The position numbers and the translations under genes are program-made. From positions 40,103 through 104,102 of the forward strand of contig NZ_AFOY02000012.1 in the NCBI RefSeq assembly GCF_000217955.3: a stretch of DNA of 64,000 nucleotides, given 5' to 3'. Positions within the stretch are counted from its first letter, which is position 1; the number at the start of each line of letters is the position of its first letter. The notes beneath the pieces were generated by a model, which was not told the origin of the DNA, searched no databases, and saw only the letters and a program-made list of their open reading frames with translations. Shown here piece by piece: positions 8,559 to 18,519 of this stretch. The stretch is from Pseudomonas fluorescens HK44 (GTDB lineage Bacteria; Pseudomonadota; Gammaproteobacteria; Pseudomonadales; Pseudomonadaceae).

Positions 8559-8762
8559 TTACCAGGGGGCGCTGGACACCAGCTGGCCGCTGAAGAATCC
8601 CCAGGCAATCAAGCCGACGGTGATGGCAGCCAGGCCGACACGAACACTCAGGGCGGTGACCAGGCGTTTTGAGCTGCTGTCGTCCTTGACCAGAAAAAAC
8701 AGGCCGCTGAACAGGCTGACAACCGTGGCAATCAGCATCAGGACGATGGCTGCTTTGAGCAT
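8559..8762 (-). CDS. Twin transmembrane protein (DUF2909 family)
   Basis: 67 residues made almost entirely of two membrane helices (about 4-26 and 38-60) joined by a charged loop KDDSSSKR. This matches the small DUF2909 'twin transmembrane' proteins found beside cox genes in Pseudomonas. Function unknown; its conserved position suggests a link to oxidase assembly. It runs opposite to the operon and is divergent from the SURF1 gene. Confidence 0.82.
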   Translation of the reverse strand: MLKAAIVLMLIATVVSLFSGLFFLVKDDSSSKRLVTALSVRVGLAAITVGLIAWGFFSGQLVSSAPW

Positions 8763-8831
8763 GGTGAGACTCCGGGGGAATGCAATGTACTTGAGTATAG
8801 CGACCCTGTTTATCTACTTTTCGGCGAAGCC

Positions 8832-9573
8832 ATGAAACGCTTTGCGCCGGGCATCGCGCCGACCCTGGTGGTCCTCGCGCTGCTGCCGTTGCTGGTCTTT
8901 CTGGGTTTTTTGGCAATTAAGTCGGGGCGAGCAGAAACGCGTGTTGCTGGAGAGCTACGCCGAACGCCGCGTGGCTGAACCGATGGCCAGCGAACAACTG
9001 TCGAGCACACAAGACCCGGCATTCCGACGCGTTCACCTGCATGGCCAGTTCGATGCGGCCCACAGTTACCTGCTGGACAACCGCACCCGCAATGGCCGGC
9101 CAGGGGTCGAGCTGCTGCAACCCTTTCATGATCAGGCGAGCGGTCTCTGGTTATTGCTCAATCGCGGCTGGCTGCCGTGGCCGAACCGGCGCACACCGCC
9201 GGTGTTCACCACCCCCGAGCAATCGTTGAGTCTCGACGCCTGGGTGTATGTCCCCCCGGGCGCGACCTTTCAACTGCACGCCGATCCGGCGAACGCCAAC
9301 TGGCCACGGCTGGTGACGGCGATCGAACCGGCCAAGCTCTGGAACGAGCTGGGCCGAACCGGGTTTGCTTACGAATTACGTGAAGAGGCCGGGCCGGCAT
9401 CTTATGTGGTTGATTGGCCGGTCGTGGCCATGGGGCCGGAAAAACACCTCGGTTATGCCGTGCAGTGGTTCGCCATGGCGCTCGCGCTGTTCGGTCTTTA
9501 TCTCTATTTCGGATGGCACAACGCAAAGGAGAAACAGCATGGGAGCGGCCATGAGTCCACCCAACATGTCTGA
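8832..9573 (+). pseudogene. SURF1-family oxidase assembly gene, frameshifted
   Basis: SURF1 helps insert heme a into subunit I. The natural ATG at 8832 opens a frame (MKRFAPGIAPTLVV...) with the expected first membrane helix. After a run of six Ts at 8906-8911 this frame reads LAIKSGRAE instead of the family sequence. The correct continuation (WQLSRGEQKRVLLESYAERR) lies one base over and runs to 9573. Five Ts would restore an intact gene of about 246 residues, with the second helix near the C-terminus (WFAMALALFGLYLYFGW). The downstream part alone has only a TTG at 8842 and lacks the first helix. A sequencing error, a true lesion or slippage are all possible. Confidence 0.85.
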
Positions 9574-10129
9574 GGCGCAGGCACCACATCGTCGTCGTGG
9601 GCGCTGGCAGCTGGTGCTGATCCTGCTGATGGTGATTGGTCCGATGATCCTCGCCACCGGCATGTACAAGTTGCAGTTCTGGGTGCCGGAAGGTCGCAGC
9701 TATCACGGTGAACTGATCGGCAACGGTCAGAGCCGTGCCGACCTGGGGGTGCAGGCGGACGAAGACCGCTGGCAGATGCTGGTGACCGCACCGCAGGACT
9801 GCTCGGTCGATTGTCAGCAGTTGGTGTACCTGGCCCGGCAGATTCAGGTCGCTCTGGGCCCCGATGCCTCGCGTGCCAGCCATGCTTTGGCCGTCGCCCA
9901 ACCCTTGAGCGCGGATTATGAGGCCAAGCTCAAGCTCGAATACCCGCAGTTGCAACGTTATCCACTGGACCTTTCGACCTACACTAAAAATGTTCAGGGC
10001 AAAGGCTCGGCGCAGCTCTGGATCATCGATCCGCACGGCAATCTGGTGCTGCGCTTCGACCCCAGCGTCAAAGGCAAGGACCTGCTCAACGACCTGCGCC
10101 ACCTGCTGAAACTGTCGAACATCGGATAA
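9539..10129 (+). CDS. Membrane-anchored thioredoxin-fold-like protein of the cox locus
   Basis: 196 residues: a cytoplasmic basic start (PHRRRGRW), one membrane helix (about 25-45), then a periplasmic domain ending in WIIDPHGNLVLRFDPS, a segment typical of the SCO/thioredoxin fold. It has Cys residues in QDCSVDCQQ but no CxxxC copper site, so it may be a non-catalytic relative of SenC. Start 9539 is chosen for AAAGGAG about 7 bases upstream. It overlaps the SURF1 end by 35 bp, so the two are probably translationally coupled. Matches the unknown gene at this position in P. aeruginosa (PA0111). Confidence 0.85.
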   Translation: MGAAMSPPNMSEAQAPHRRRGRWQLVLILLMVIGPMILATGMYKLQFWVPEGRSYHGELIGNGQSRADLGVQADEDRWQMLVTAPQDCSVDCQQLVYLARQIQVALGPDASRASHALAVAQPLSADYEAKLKLEYPQLQRYPLDLSTYTKNVQGKGSAQLWIIDPHGNLVLRFDPSVKGKDLLNDLRHLLKLSNIG

Positions 10130-10139
10130 GGGCATCGTC

Positions 10140-11219
10140 ATGGCCAAACCTGGATTTCGCCTCGCGCTGTTTGCCACCTTGTTGGCACTGATTGTCGTCT
10201 TGCTGGGGGCCTATACCCGGCTGACCCACGCCGGCCTTGGTTGCCCGGACTGGCCGGGTTGCTACGGGTTTATCAGCGTGCCGAAGAGTGAAGCCCAACT
10301 GGCCCATGCCGAGCTGCATTTTCCGGACACCCCGGTGGTTGCCCACAAGGGCTGGAACGAGATGATTCACCGCTATTTCGCCGGCACGCTTGGTTTGCTG
10401 ATTGTGTTGCTGGCGGCGCGTGCCTGGACTCATCGCCATCATCTGGACCAACCCCTGAAGCTGCCGTTGTTCTTGCTGGCGGTGGTGTTTGCCCAAGCGG
10501 CCTTTGGCATGTGGACGGTCACCCTCAAGCTTTGGCCGCAGGTGGTGACGGGGCATTTGCTCGGTGGCTTTGCGACCTTGAGCCTGCTGTTTCTGCTGAC
10601 CTTGCGCTTGTCTGGCGTGTTACCGGCGCTGATCGTGCCGCGACGCTTGCAGTATTGGGCGACGGCCGGGTTGTTGCTGGTGATCGGGCAAATCGCTCTC
10701 GGCGGCTGGGTCAGCGCCAACTACGCAGCCGTGGCCTGTATCGACTTCCCCACTTGTCACGGCCAATGGTTGCCACCGGCTGATTTCGCCAATGGCTTTC
10801 ACCTGACTCAACACATCGGCCCCAACTACCTCGGCGGGCAACTCGACAGCGATGCGCGCACGGCGATTCACCTGACTCACCGCATTGGCGCTTTGCTGGT
10901 CACATTGGTGCTGCTGGGGCTGGCCTGGCAGCTCAAGGTCGTCGGCATGACCCGACTCGCCGGGTTGGTGCTGGGGGCGTTGGCGGTGCAGATCACCCTG
11001 GGCATCAGCAATGTGTTGTTTCACCTGCCGTTGCCGGTGGCCGTTGCCCATAACGCGGGCGGTGCGGCGCTGTTGCTGACGATGGTGCTGGTCAACTATC
11101 ACGCACGAACCAGCCTGGTTCGAGTCAGGCAGCAGGCACCCGGGCGCTGGCGCTTCAGCCCGCGTAAACACACGGCCGGGCCGATAACAATAAAAGGAGA
11201 AATGCCATGGCGACTCTGA
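10140..11219 (+). CDS. ctaA: Heme A synthase
   Basis: 359 residues, about eight membrane helices. Oxidises the methyl group of heme O to a formyl group, giving heme A for the aa3 oxidase. Family features are [16 protein letters not shown] near the start, conserved His residues in the helices ([25 protein letters not shown]) and the loop DFPTCHGQW. Overlaps the next gene by 13 bp. Belongs to the COX15/CtaA family. Confidence 0.95.
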   Translation: MAKPGFRLALFATLLALIVVLLGAYTRLTHAGLGCPDWPGCYGFISVPKSEAQLAHAELHFPDTPVVAHKGWNEMIHRYFAGTLGLLIVLLAARAWTHRHHLDQPLKLPLFLLAVVFAQAAFGMWTVTLKLWPQVVTGHLLGGFATLSLLFLLTLRLSGVLPALIVPRRLQYWATAGLLLVIGQIALGGWVSANYAAVACIDFPTCHGQWLPPADFANGFHLTQHIGPNYLGGQLDSDARTAIHLTHRIGALLVTLVLLGLAWQLKVVGMTRLAGLVLGALAVQITLGISNVLFHLPLPVAVAHNAGGAALLLTMVLVNYHARTSLVRVRQQAPGRWRFSPRKHTAGPITIKGEMPWRL

Positions 11220-12106
11220 TCGGCGAACGTCGCAGCCAAGCGATCTGGCGCGACTATCTGGAGCTGACCAAGCCGAAAGTCGTGGTGTTGATGCTGATCA
11301 CGTCGCTGGTCGGTATGTTCCTCGCCACGCGTGCCGGGGTGCCGTGGACGGTGCTGGTGTTTGGCAACTTGGGGATCGGCCTGTGCGCGGGCGGCGCGGC
11401 GGCGGTCAATCATGTGGTGGACCGGCGCATCGACGCGGTGATGGCGCGCACGCACAAGCGGCCATTGGCCGAAGGCCGGGTTTCACCGATCGCCGCATTG
11501 ACCTTCGCACTGCTGCTGGCGGTGGCCGGGCAAGCCTTGTTACTGGCCTTTACCAACCCGCTGACAGCGTGGCTGACCCTCGCCTCGCTGCTGGGCTATG
11601 CGGTGGTCTACACCGGTTTTCTCAAGCGGGCGACGCCGCAGAATATCGTTATTGGCGGGCTGGCCGGTGCCGCACCGCCACTGTTGGGCTGGGTCGCCGC
11701 CACCGGGCATGTCAGCGCCGAACCGCTGCTGCTGGTGCTGATTATCTTTGCCTGGACCCCGCCACACTTCTGGGCGCTGGCGATTCATCGCAAGGAGGAG
11801 TACGCCAAGGCCGATATCCCCATGCTGCCGGTGACCCACGGCGAGCATTACACCAAGATCCACATCCTGCTTTACACCTTTGCCCTGCTGGCCGTGAGCT
11901 TGATGCCCTATGTCATTCACATGAGCGGCTTGCTGTACCTGGTTTGCGCCCTGGGACTGGGTGCGAGGTTTCTGCAATGGGCCGTGGTGCTGTACCGTGG
12001 CACTCAGCCGCACGCGGCGATCAACACCTTCAAGTACTCTATTTATTACTTGTTCCTGCTGTTTATCGCCCTGCTCGTAGACCACTACTTATTGTTGAAC
12101 CTATGA
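11207..12106 (+). CDS. ctaB: Protoheme IX farnesyltransferase (heme O synthase)
   Basis: 299 residues, nine membrane helices, UbiA prenyltransferase superfamily. Adds a farnesyl group to protoheme to form heme O, the substrate of the preceding heme A synthase. The first Asp-rich motif is [15 protein letters not shown] and the second region contains [15 protein letters not shown]. An AAAAGGAG site precedes the ATG, inside the end of ctaA. This copy serves the aa3 oxidase; pseudomonads usually have a second one with the bo3 oxidase. Confidence 0.95.
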   Translation: MATLIGERRSQAIWRDYLELTKPKVVVLMLITSLVGMFLATRAGVPWTVLVFGNLGIGLCAGGAAAVNHVVDRRIDAVMARTHKRPLAEGRVSPIAALTFALLLAVAGQALLLAFTNPLTAWLTLASLLGYAVVYTGFLKRATPQNIVIGGLAGAAPPLLGWVAATGHVSAEPLLLVLIIFAWTPPHFWALAIHRKEEYAKADIPMLPVTHGEHYTKIHILLYTFALLAVSLMPYVIHMSGLLYLVCALGLGARFLQWAVVLYRGTQPHAAINTFKYSIYYLFLLFIALLVDHYLLLNL

Positions 12107-12738
12107 CCCGAACCCAGAAAACCGTCTTCATTCTTGTTGCCCTGATCGCGCTGGTCCTGGGGCTTACCGTCAACAAAGTACTGTCTGGCAAAGGCCAGGG
12201 CGATCCGACTGCGCTGATCGACGCCGGGATCATCCTGTTGCCGCAAAGCCGCAACCTGCCGGATGTGCAGATGACCAACCAGGACGGCCAACCAGTCACG
12301 ATCAACGCCTTGAAAGGTAAGTGGAGCCTGCTGTTCTTTGGTTACACCTTCTGCCCGGACATCTGCCCGACCACCCTGGCGCAACTGCGGCAGATCAAGA
12401 GTGAGTTGCCAGCGGACGCGGTCGACAAGTTGCAGATCATTCTGGTCAGCGTCGACCCGAACCGCGACACCCCCAAGCAGCTCAAGCAGTACCTGGGCTA
12501 CTTCGACCCGCAGTTTGTCGGCCTGACGCCGGCTTCGGTCGAAGACCTGCAAAAAGTCGCCAATGCGGTGAGCATTCCGTTCATTCCGGCGGACACCAGC
12601 AAACCCAACTACACCGTCGACCACAGCGGCAACCTGGCAGTGATCGGGCCGGACGGCACACAGCGCGGGTTCATTCGTGCACCGTTGAACAACACGAAAC
12701 TGGTGGCCCAGTTGCCGGTGATGCTCAAGCGTCAATAA
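12103..12738 (+). CDS. senC: SCO1/SenC copper chaperone
   Basis: 211 residues. One N-terminal membrane anchor and a periplasmic thioredoxin fold. The copper site is complete: C84 and C88 in CPDIC, and H174 in YTVDHSG. It delivers copper to CuA of subunit II or keeps its cysteines reduced. The ATG overlaps the ctaB stop (ATGA). Last gene of the cox locus; a REPIN and a terminator follow. Confidence 0.95.
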   Translation: MTRTQKTVFILVALIALVLGLTVNKVLSGKGQGDPTALIDAGIILLPQSRNLPDVQMTNQDGQPVTINALKGKWSLLFFGYTFCPDICPTTLAQLRQIKSELPADAVDKLQIILVSVDPNRDTPKQLKQYLGYFDPQFVGLTPASVEDLQKVANAVSIPFIPADTSKPNYTVDHSGNLAVIGPDGTQRGFIRAPLNNTKLVAQLPVMLKRQ

Positions 12739-12753
12739 CACTGCAAATCCTAA

Positions 12754-12857
12754 TGTGGGAGCGAGCCTGCTCGCGATGGGGCCATCACTGCCAACATCGA
12801 TCTTGAATGTCAGTCCGCTATCGTCGGAACGCCGCCCGGAGCGGGCTCGCTCCCACA
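12754..12857. repeat. REPIN (inverted REP doublet)
   Basis: TGTGGGAGCGAGCCTGCTCG at the left and GAGCGGGCTCGCTCCCACA at the right are inverted copies of the GTGGGAGCGGGC class of Pseudomonas REP, separated by about 60 bp. It lies between the convergent senC and metQ genes. Confidence 0.85.
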
Positions 12858-12876
12858 AGGTCAGTGTTTCAGGCAT

Positions 12877-12917
12877 AAAAAAACGGGGACACAGTGATTG
12901 TGTCCCCGTTTTGTTTT
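12877..12917. terminator. Bidirectional terminator between senC and metQ
   Basis: A-run, stem ACGGGGACACA, five-base loop, stem TGTGTCCCCGT, then a T-rich run. It reads as an intrinsic terminator on both strands, serving the cox locus and the convergent metNIQ operon. Confidence 0.9.
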
Positions 12918-12928
12918 ACATCAGCAGA

Positions 12929-13702
12929 TCAGAACGCCGGCAATACCGCGCCTTTGTACTTCTCCAGAATGAATGCCTTCACTTCCGGGCTGTGCAGCGC
13001 AGCAACCAGTTTTTTCATCGCGTCGCTGTCCTTGTCGTCTTCGCGGGCGACCAGGATATTCACGTAAGGCGAGTCCTTGCCTTCGATGAACAGCGCGTCC
13101 TTGGACGGATCGAGCTTGGCTTCCAGCGCGTAGTTGGTGTTGATCAGCGCCAGGTCGACCTGGGTCAGCACGCGCGGGATGGTCGCAGCTTCCAGTTCAC
13201 GGAATTTCAGGCCTTTGGTGTTCTCGGTGATGTCCTTGACGGTCGACAGGATGTTGTTCGAATCCTTCAACTTGATCAGGCCGGCCTTTTCCAGCAGCAA
13301 CAGCGCACGGCCGCCGTTGGTGGCATCGTTCGGGATCACCACGTTGGCGCTGCCTGGCAGTTCGGCAAGGGTCTTGTACTTGTTGGAGTACGCGCCCAGC
13401 GGCTCCAGGTGTACACCGGCAACGCTCACCAGGTGTGTGCCCTTGGCCTTGTTGAACTCATCGAGGTACGGCTGGTGCTGGAAGAAGTTGGCGTCCAGGC
13501 GTTTCTCGGCAACCTGTACGTTCGGCTGCACGTAGTCGGTGAACACCTTGACCTTGAGGTCGACGCCTTCTTTGGCCAGTGCCGGCTTCACGAACTCGAG
13601 GATTTCCGCGTGCGGAACCGGGGTGGCAGCGACGGTCAGGGTTTCAGCGGCCTGAGCGGAGAACGCTGCAACGGCAGCGAACGCGGCGAGTAGTTTTTTC
13701 AT
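12929..13702 (-). CDS. metQ: Methionine ABC transporter substrate-binding protein
   Basis: 257 residues, NLPA/MetQ family. Periplasmic protein that binds D/L-methionine for MetNI. The signal peptide ends at AQA-AE without a lipobox Cys, so it should be soluble rather than a lipoprotein. Family segments present: TPVPHAEILEF, VFTDYVQPN, FFQHQPYLDEFN. The start at 13702 has AAGGAG 9 bases upstream. Last gene of metNIQ, 61 bp after metI. Confidence 0.93.
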   Translation of the reverse strand: MKKLLAAFAAVAAFSAQAAETLTVAATPVPHAEILEFVKPALAKEGVDLKVKVFTDYVQPNVQVAEKRLDANFFQHQPYLDEFNKAKGTHLVSVAGVHLEPLGAYSNKYKTLAELPGSANVVIPNDATNGGRALLLLEKAGLIKLKDSNNILSTVKDITENTKGLKFRELEAATIPRVLTQVDLALINTNYALEAKLDPSKDALFIEGKDSPYVNILVAREDDKDSDAMKKLVAALHSPEVKAFILEKYKGAVLPAF

Positions 13703-13763
13703 CCAGCAAACTCCTTGTGAGGCGCCCATTCGAGCGCCTGCCAGCCGTGGCCGGCGATTGCAT

Positions 13764-14438
13764 TTATTTTCGGGAAAAGTGCACCACCAGCTTATCGCCG
13801 ACGGTTTGCAGAACCTGGACCAACACCAGCAGCAACACCACGGTCACCACCATCACGTCAGTCTGGAAGCGTTGGTAACCGAAGCGAATGGCCAGGTCAC
13901 CCAAACCACCGGCACCGACCACACCGGCCATCGCCGTGTAGGACACCAGCGTAATCGCGGTCACCGTGATCGCAGCGAAAATGCCCGGGCGGGCTTCCGG
14001 CAGCAGCGCGTTGACGATGATCTGGCGGGTCGTCGCGCCCATGGCCTGGGTCGCTTCGATGATGCCGCGATCGACTTCACGCAGTGCGGTTTCCACCAGA
14101 CGGGCGAAGAACGGCGTAGCGCCGACTACCAGCGGCGGAATCGCACCGCCGACGCCCAGCGAGGTGCCGGTGATCAGTACGGTGAACGGGATCATCACGA
14201 TCAGCAGAATGATGAACGGCAGCGAACGCAGGATATTCACGATCAGCGACAGCAGCGCGTAAACGCCTTTGGCTTCGAGCAACTGGCGCGGGCTGCACAG
14301 AAACAGCAACACGCCCAGCGGCAGGCCGAGCAGTACGGTGAACAACAGCGAACCGCCAAGCATCAGCAAGGTGTCGCCGGTGGCCAGCCAGATTTCGAAC
14401 CAGTCGATATTGGCGAAGAAACTCATCAGGGCTTCCAT
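13764..14438 (-). CDS. metI: Methionine ABC transporter permease
   Basis: 224 residues, five or six membrane helices. Inner-membrane permease that works with MetN and MetQ. The cytoplasmic coupling loop EATQAMGATTRQIIVNALLP is the EAA motif that contacts the ATPase. Its ATG overlaps the metN stop by one base. Confidence 0.95.
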   Translation of the reverse strand: MEALMSFFANIDWFEIWLATGDTLLMLGGSLLFTVLLGLPLGVLLFLCSPRQLLEAKGVYALLSLIVNILRSLPFIILLIVMIPFTVLITGTSLGVGGAIPPLVVGATPFFARLVETALREVDRGIIEATQAMGATTRQIIVNALLPEARPGIFAAITVTAITLVSYTAMAGVVGAGGLGDLAIRFGYQRFQTDVMVVTVVLLLVLVQVLQTVGDKLVVHFSRK

Positions 14439-15445
14439 TAACGCAGCACCTCCATGTGGACGTCAGCCGCGGTGAAGCGGGCAAACGCCGCGTCCATGTC
14501 GCCGCCGGTGACCGCCAGGGTCAATTGCCCGTAGGGGACGTCTTTGATGCGGTCGATACGACCGGCGAGGATGCTGTAGTCCACTCCCGTTTCGCGGGCG
14601 ACGGTGCCCAGCAACGGCGCGTAGGTGGCGTCGCCCTGGAAGGTCAGGCGCACGATACGGCCCGGCACGTGAGCGAAGTCGTCGCGCTGTTCGCTTTCGT
14701 CGATTTGCTCGTCTTCCTGCACGAAACGCTTGGTGGTCGGGTGCTTGGGGTGCAAGAACACGTCGGCCACCGGACCTTGCTCGACGATCACGCCAGCGTC
14801 CATCACCGCGACCTGGTCGCAGACCCGGCGAATCACGTCCATTTCATGGGTGATCAGCACGATGGTCAGGTTCAGCTCACGGTTGATCTCGGCCAACAGT
14901 TGCAGGACCGACGCGGTGGTTTGCGGATCGAGGGCGCTGGTGGCTTCGTCACACAGCAGGATTTTCGGCTTGGTCGCCAGGGCGCGGGCGATGCCGACGC
15001 GCTGCTTCTGGCCACCGGACAGCTGCGCCGGGTACTTTTTTGCGTGGTCGGCCAGGCCGACACGCGCCAGCAACTCGGCCACTCGCAGGTCGATCTCGCT
15101 GCGCGACAATTCACCGGCCAGGGTCAACGGCAGCGCGACGTTGTCGGCAACCGTCTTGGAGGCCAGCAGGTTGAAGTGCTGGAAGATCATCCCGACTTGC
15201 TGACGGAAGCGGCGCAGCGCATTGGCGTCCAGCGCGGTGACTTCTTCGCCATCGACGATGATCTTGCCGCCGCTGGAGTTTTCCAGGCGGTTGATCAGAC
15301 GCAACAGGGTGCTTTTTCCCGCGCCGGAGTGACCGATCAGGCCAAACACCTGACCGTTCTCAATCGACAGATTGGTGGGGTGCAGCGCGGGAATATCCTT
15401 ACCGGCAACGCGGTAAGTTTTATGGACGTTTTGAAACTCGATCAC
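14438..15445 (-). CDS. metN: Methionine ABC transporter ATP-binding protein
   Basis: 335 residues. Walker [10 protein letters not shown] (about 38-46), signature [15 protein letters not shown], Walker [14 protein letters not shown]-loop LITHEMDV. The C-terminal about 90 residues form the NIL/ACT-like domain that binds methionine and shuts down transport when the inside pool is high. First gene of metNIQ. No S-box riboswitch is visible in the upstream 200 bp; a different repeat occupies part of it. Confidence 0.95.
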   Translation of the reverse strand: MIEFQNVHKTYRVAGKDIPALHPTNLSIENGQVFGLIGHSGAGKSTLLRLINRLENSSGGKIIVDGEEVTALDANALRRFRQQVGMIFQHFNLLASKTVADNVALPLTLAGELSRSEIDLRVAELLARVGLADHAKKYPAQLSGGQKQRVGIARALATKPKILLCDEATSALDPQTTASVLQLLAEINRELNLTIVLITHEMDVIRRVCDQVAVMDAGVIVEQGPVADVFLHPKHPTTKRFVQEDEQIDESEQRDDFAHVPGRIVRLTFQGDATYAPLLGTVARETGVDYSILAGRIDRIKDVPYGQLTLAVTGGDMDAAFARFTAADVHMEVLR

Positions 15446-15585
15446 GTAGCGAACCTTGTGGGGCGCGTTGGAAAAGGGTCAGCGGTTAGCCGGGCGGGCA
15501 TTTTAGCCTGTCCGTATAGAGGTTCTTAGCATTTATTTCGCATTCACCCAGTCATTTGGAAATAACGCGATAAGCCAGGAAGAAC

Positions 15586-15653
15586 AAAAGATCGCAGCCT
15601 CCAACAGCTCTTACAGTCCGATGTAGGCGCTGCGAAGACTGCGATCTTCTCTT
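15586..15653. repeat. Inverted repeat of the GATCGCAG class
   Basis: AAAAGATCGCAGCCT on the left pairs with ACTGCGATCTTC on the right around a degenerate centre that includes AGCTCTTACAG and GTAGGCGCTGC. This resembles a second class of Pseudomonas inverted repeat (GATCGCAGCC...GGCTGCGATC). Being followed by a T-run, it may also end the lipoprotein gene that reads leftward into it. A related copy is at 51105. Confidence 0.7.
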
Positions 15654-16367
15654 TTACGGTTTATGCGGCGTCAGAACCATCTGTGCCGGAACATTGCGCA
15701 GAATCTGCCGTTCGATCTTCAGGTCGAAGTCGGCGTCCAGCTTCTTCACCCGTTTGGTCAGCAGCGTGGCCAGCCACGGGTAATCTTCGGTGCGCGGCGC
15801 CTGAATGCTGACGTCGCACTCATAACTCACCACATCGCTGGCAATCGCATCGAGTTGCCGACGCAATTGCTTGCTATCGGCGATGTTCAGCGCAACGGTG
15901 GTGCTCTCGGCCGTTGGGTCGATGATCTTGGCGACACGCTTGGCTTCGGCGGCTTTGAGGGCTGCCTCGGCCTGGTCCAGTTCGGCTTTGCGCGCGTGAC
16001 TAATGGCGTTGTTGACGCCACCGGTCAGCGCCGGGGCTTTGGGCATCAACGCACGGGCTCGGCTCAGGGCCGTGGCGGCGGCATTCACGTCGCCTTTTTG
16101 CAGAACGATCTGGCTGCGTTGCAAATAGGCTTCAGCGAGTTGCCGTTGATATTGCTCCAGCGACTGATCGTTGGGCGATTCGGCCTGCAAGGCGGCCAAT
16201 TGATCCTCAGCGGTGGCCAACTCACTGCTGGCCAGGCTTTGCTCCAGCTGCGCGATCGCCGTAGCCCGTGCGTCAGGAACTTCAGGGGCTGGCGGCGTGC
16301 TTTGGCAGGCGCCAAGTAGCAGCGAAAATGCAACAAGGAGCAGATAACGGGAGGCGAACGGCTTCAT
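15654..16367 (-). CDS. Lipoprotein with helical repeat domain (PA5502-like)
   Basis: 237 residues. Signal peptide with lipobox LLGAC, then an Ala/Glu/Leu-rich helical region (about 35-160) with TPR-like spacing, then a C-terminal basic domain. Start 16367 is chosen because it begins the signal peptide and GGGAGG lies upstream. It is immediately downstream of znuB, as in P. aeruginosa. A link to zinc uptake is suggested only by position; it carries no His/Cys cluster that would bind zinc. Confidence 0.85.
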   Translation of the reverse strand: MKPFASRYLLLVAFSLLLGACQSTPPAPEVPDARATAIAQLEQSLASSELATAEDQLAALQAESPNDQSLEQYQRQLAEAYLQRSQIVLQKGDVNAAATALSRARALMPKAPALTGGVNNAISHARKAELDQAEAALKAAEAKRVAKIIDPTAESTTVALNIADSKQLRRQLDAIASDVVSYECDVSIQAPRTEDYPWLATLLTKRVKKLDADFDLKIERQILRNVPAQMVLTPHKP

Positions 16368-16404
16368 TCCTGCGACTCTCTGATTGCGCAAAAAACGAGC
16401 AAGT

Positions 16405-17185
16405 CTACACCCCTCGACGGGGCAGGACAAAACTCAGCAGAAACAGCGCGGCAGCGGCCACCACAATCGATGGGCCGGCCGGCGTGTCCTTGAACCACGA
16501 CAGCGCCAGGCCACCGCAGACCGCGAGTATACCGAGCAAACTCGCGCCTAAGGCCATCTGCTCTGGAGAGCGTGCGTGACGTTGTGCCGCAGCCGCCGGG
16601 ATGATCAGCAAGGAAGTAATCAACAGCACGCCGACGATTTTCATCGCCACCGCGATCACCACCGCAATCAGCAGCATCAAGGTCATGCGCAATGCTGCTA
16701 CCGGCAGGCCTTCAACCGTGGCCAGTTCTTCGTGCACGGTAATCGCCAGCAATGGCCGCCATAGCGCCACCAACAGCAGCATCACTGCCGCACTGCCACC
16801 GAGAATCCACGAAAGATCGGTCGGGCTAATCGCCAACAAGTCGCCGAACAGGTAGGCCATCAGGTCGATCCGCACTTCATGCATGAAGCTTAGTACCACC
16901 AGGCCCAGAGAGAGCGTGCTCGGCGCAAGAATCCCCAACAAGGTGTCGGAGGCCAGCGGCTGGCGCTGTTGCAAGGTCACCAGCAACACGGCCAGCAACA
17001 GACAGCCGACCGTCACCGCGATGGTCGGGCTGACATCCAGCAGAAAGCCCAACGCCACGCCGAGCAACGCCGCGTGGGACAGGGTGTCGCCGAAATAGGC
17101 CATGCGCCGCCAGACCACGAACGATCCCAGCGGACCTGCGACGGCGGCCAGGGCCAGGCCTGCGAGCAGGGCGTACAACAGAAAA

Positions 17186-17193
<8 letters not shown>
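16405..17193 (-). CDS. znuB: Zinc ABC transporter permease
   Basis: 262 residues, eight to nine membrane helices, ABC-3 family. Inner-membrane channel of Znu[16 protein letters not shown] is taken as the start; its coding start overlaps the end of znuC by 8 bp. Family segment [20 protein letters not shown] is present. Confidence 0.95.
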
Positions 17194-17970
<777 letters not shown>

Positions 17971-17971
<1 letters not shown>

Positions 17972-18453
17972 CAAGCCCCCTGGCAACCCGAGCAAAGACC
18001 GACCACTTCGACGGTCTGGCCTTCGACCACAAACCCGACTTCGCCGGCGCTGTGGATGATGGTGTCGCTGATGGATTTTTGCTCGAGCTCGATGGCCGCA
18101 TGGCATTCGCGGCAAATCAGGAACTGGCCCTGGTGAGCGTGCCCCGGATGATTGCAGCCCACGAAGGCGTTGAGCGAGGAAATGCGGTGGACCAGGCCGT
18201 TATCCTGCAGGAAATCCAGCGCACGGTAAACAGTCGGCGGCGCGGCGCGGCGGCCATCCTGCTCGCTGAGTACCGCCAGAATGTCGTAGGCGCCCAGCGG
18301 CTTGTGGCTTTGCCAGACCAATTCCAGCACCCGCCGACGCAGCGCGGTCAGGCGCAAGCCCTGACGTGCGCAAATGACATCGGCCTCGGACAATGCGCTG
18401 TGCACGCAGTGAGAGTGGTCGTGGGGACGGCTGGCTAGCGGTGTTTTAGGCAT
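17971..18453 (-). CDS. zur: Zinc uptake regulator (Fur family)
   Basis: 160 residues. Represses zinc uptake genes when zinc is sufficient. An N-terminal winged helix ([16 protein letters not shown]) is followed by a dimer/metal domain with [15 protein letters not shown] and a C-terminal CSGCQ: the structural zinc CxxC pairs and the sensory His cluster. First gene of zur-znuC-znuB, divergent from znuA across a 66-bp gap that holds a Zur-box-like sequence. Confidence 0.95.
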
Positions 18454-18479
18454 GAGCGGCGACGAGTTTTGTGAGAGAC

Positions 18480-18492
18480 GTTATTATGTTAC
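18480..18492. promoter_or_regulatory. Probable Zur operator between zur and znuA
   Basis: GTTATTATGTTAC matches the gammaproteobacterial Zur box GTTATANTATAAC at 9 of 12 fixed positions and lies in the divergent gap, where one operator could control both operons. The match is imperfect, so footprinting or a motif scan would be needed. Confidence 0.5.
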
Positions 18493-18519
18493 CCGTTCTC
18501 GCCTACTTGAGTGGTCATC

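Noticed and set aside
11344..12102. Long N-terminal extension of senC reading through ctaB
   Set aside because: Out-of-frame reading of ctaB. The true senC start is the ATG at 12103 overlapping the ctaB stop.
15446..15653. Possible SAM or S-box riboswitch upstream of metN
   Set aside because: No conserved riboswitch core is visible; the structured part is a dispersed inverted repeat.
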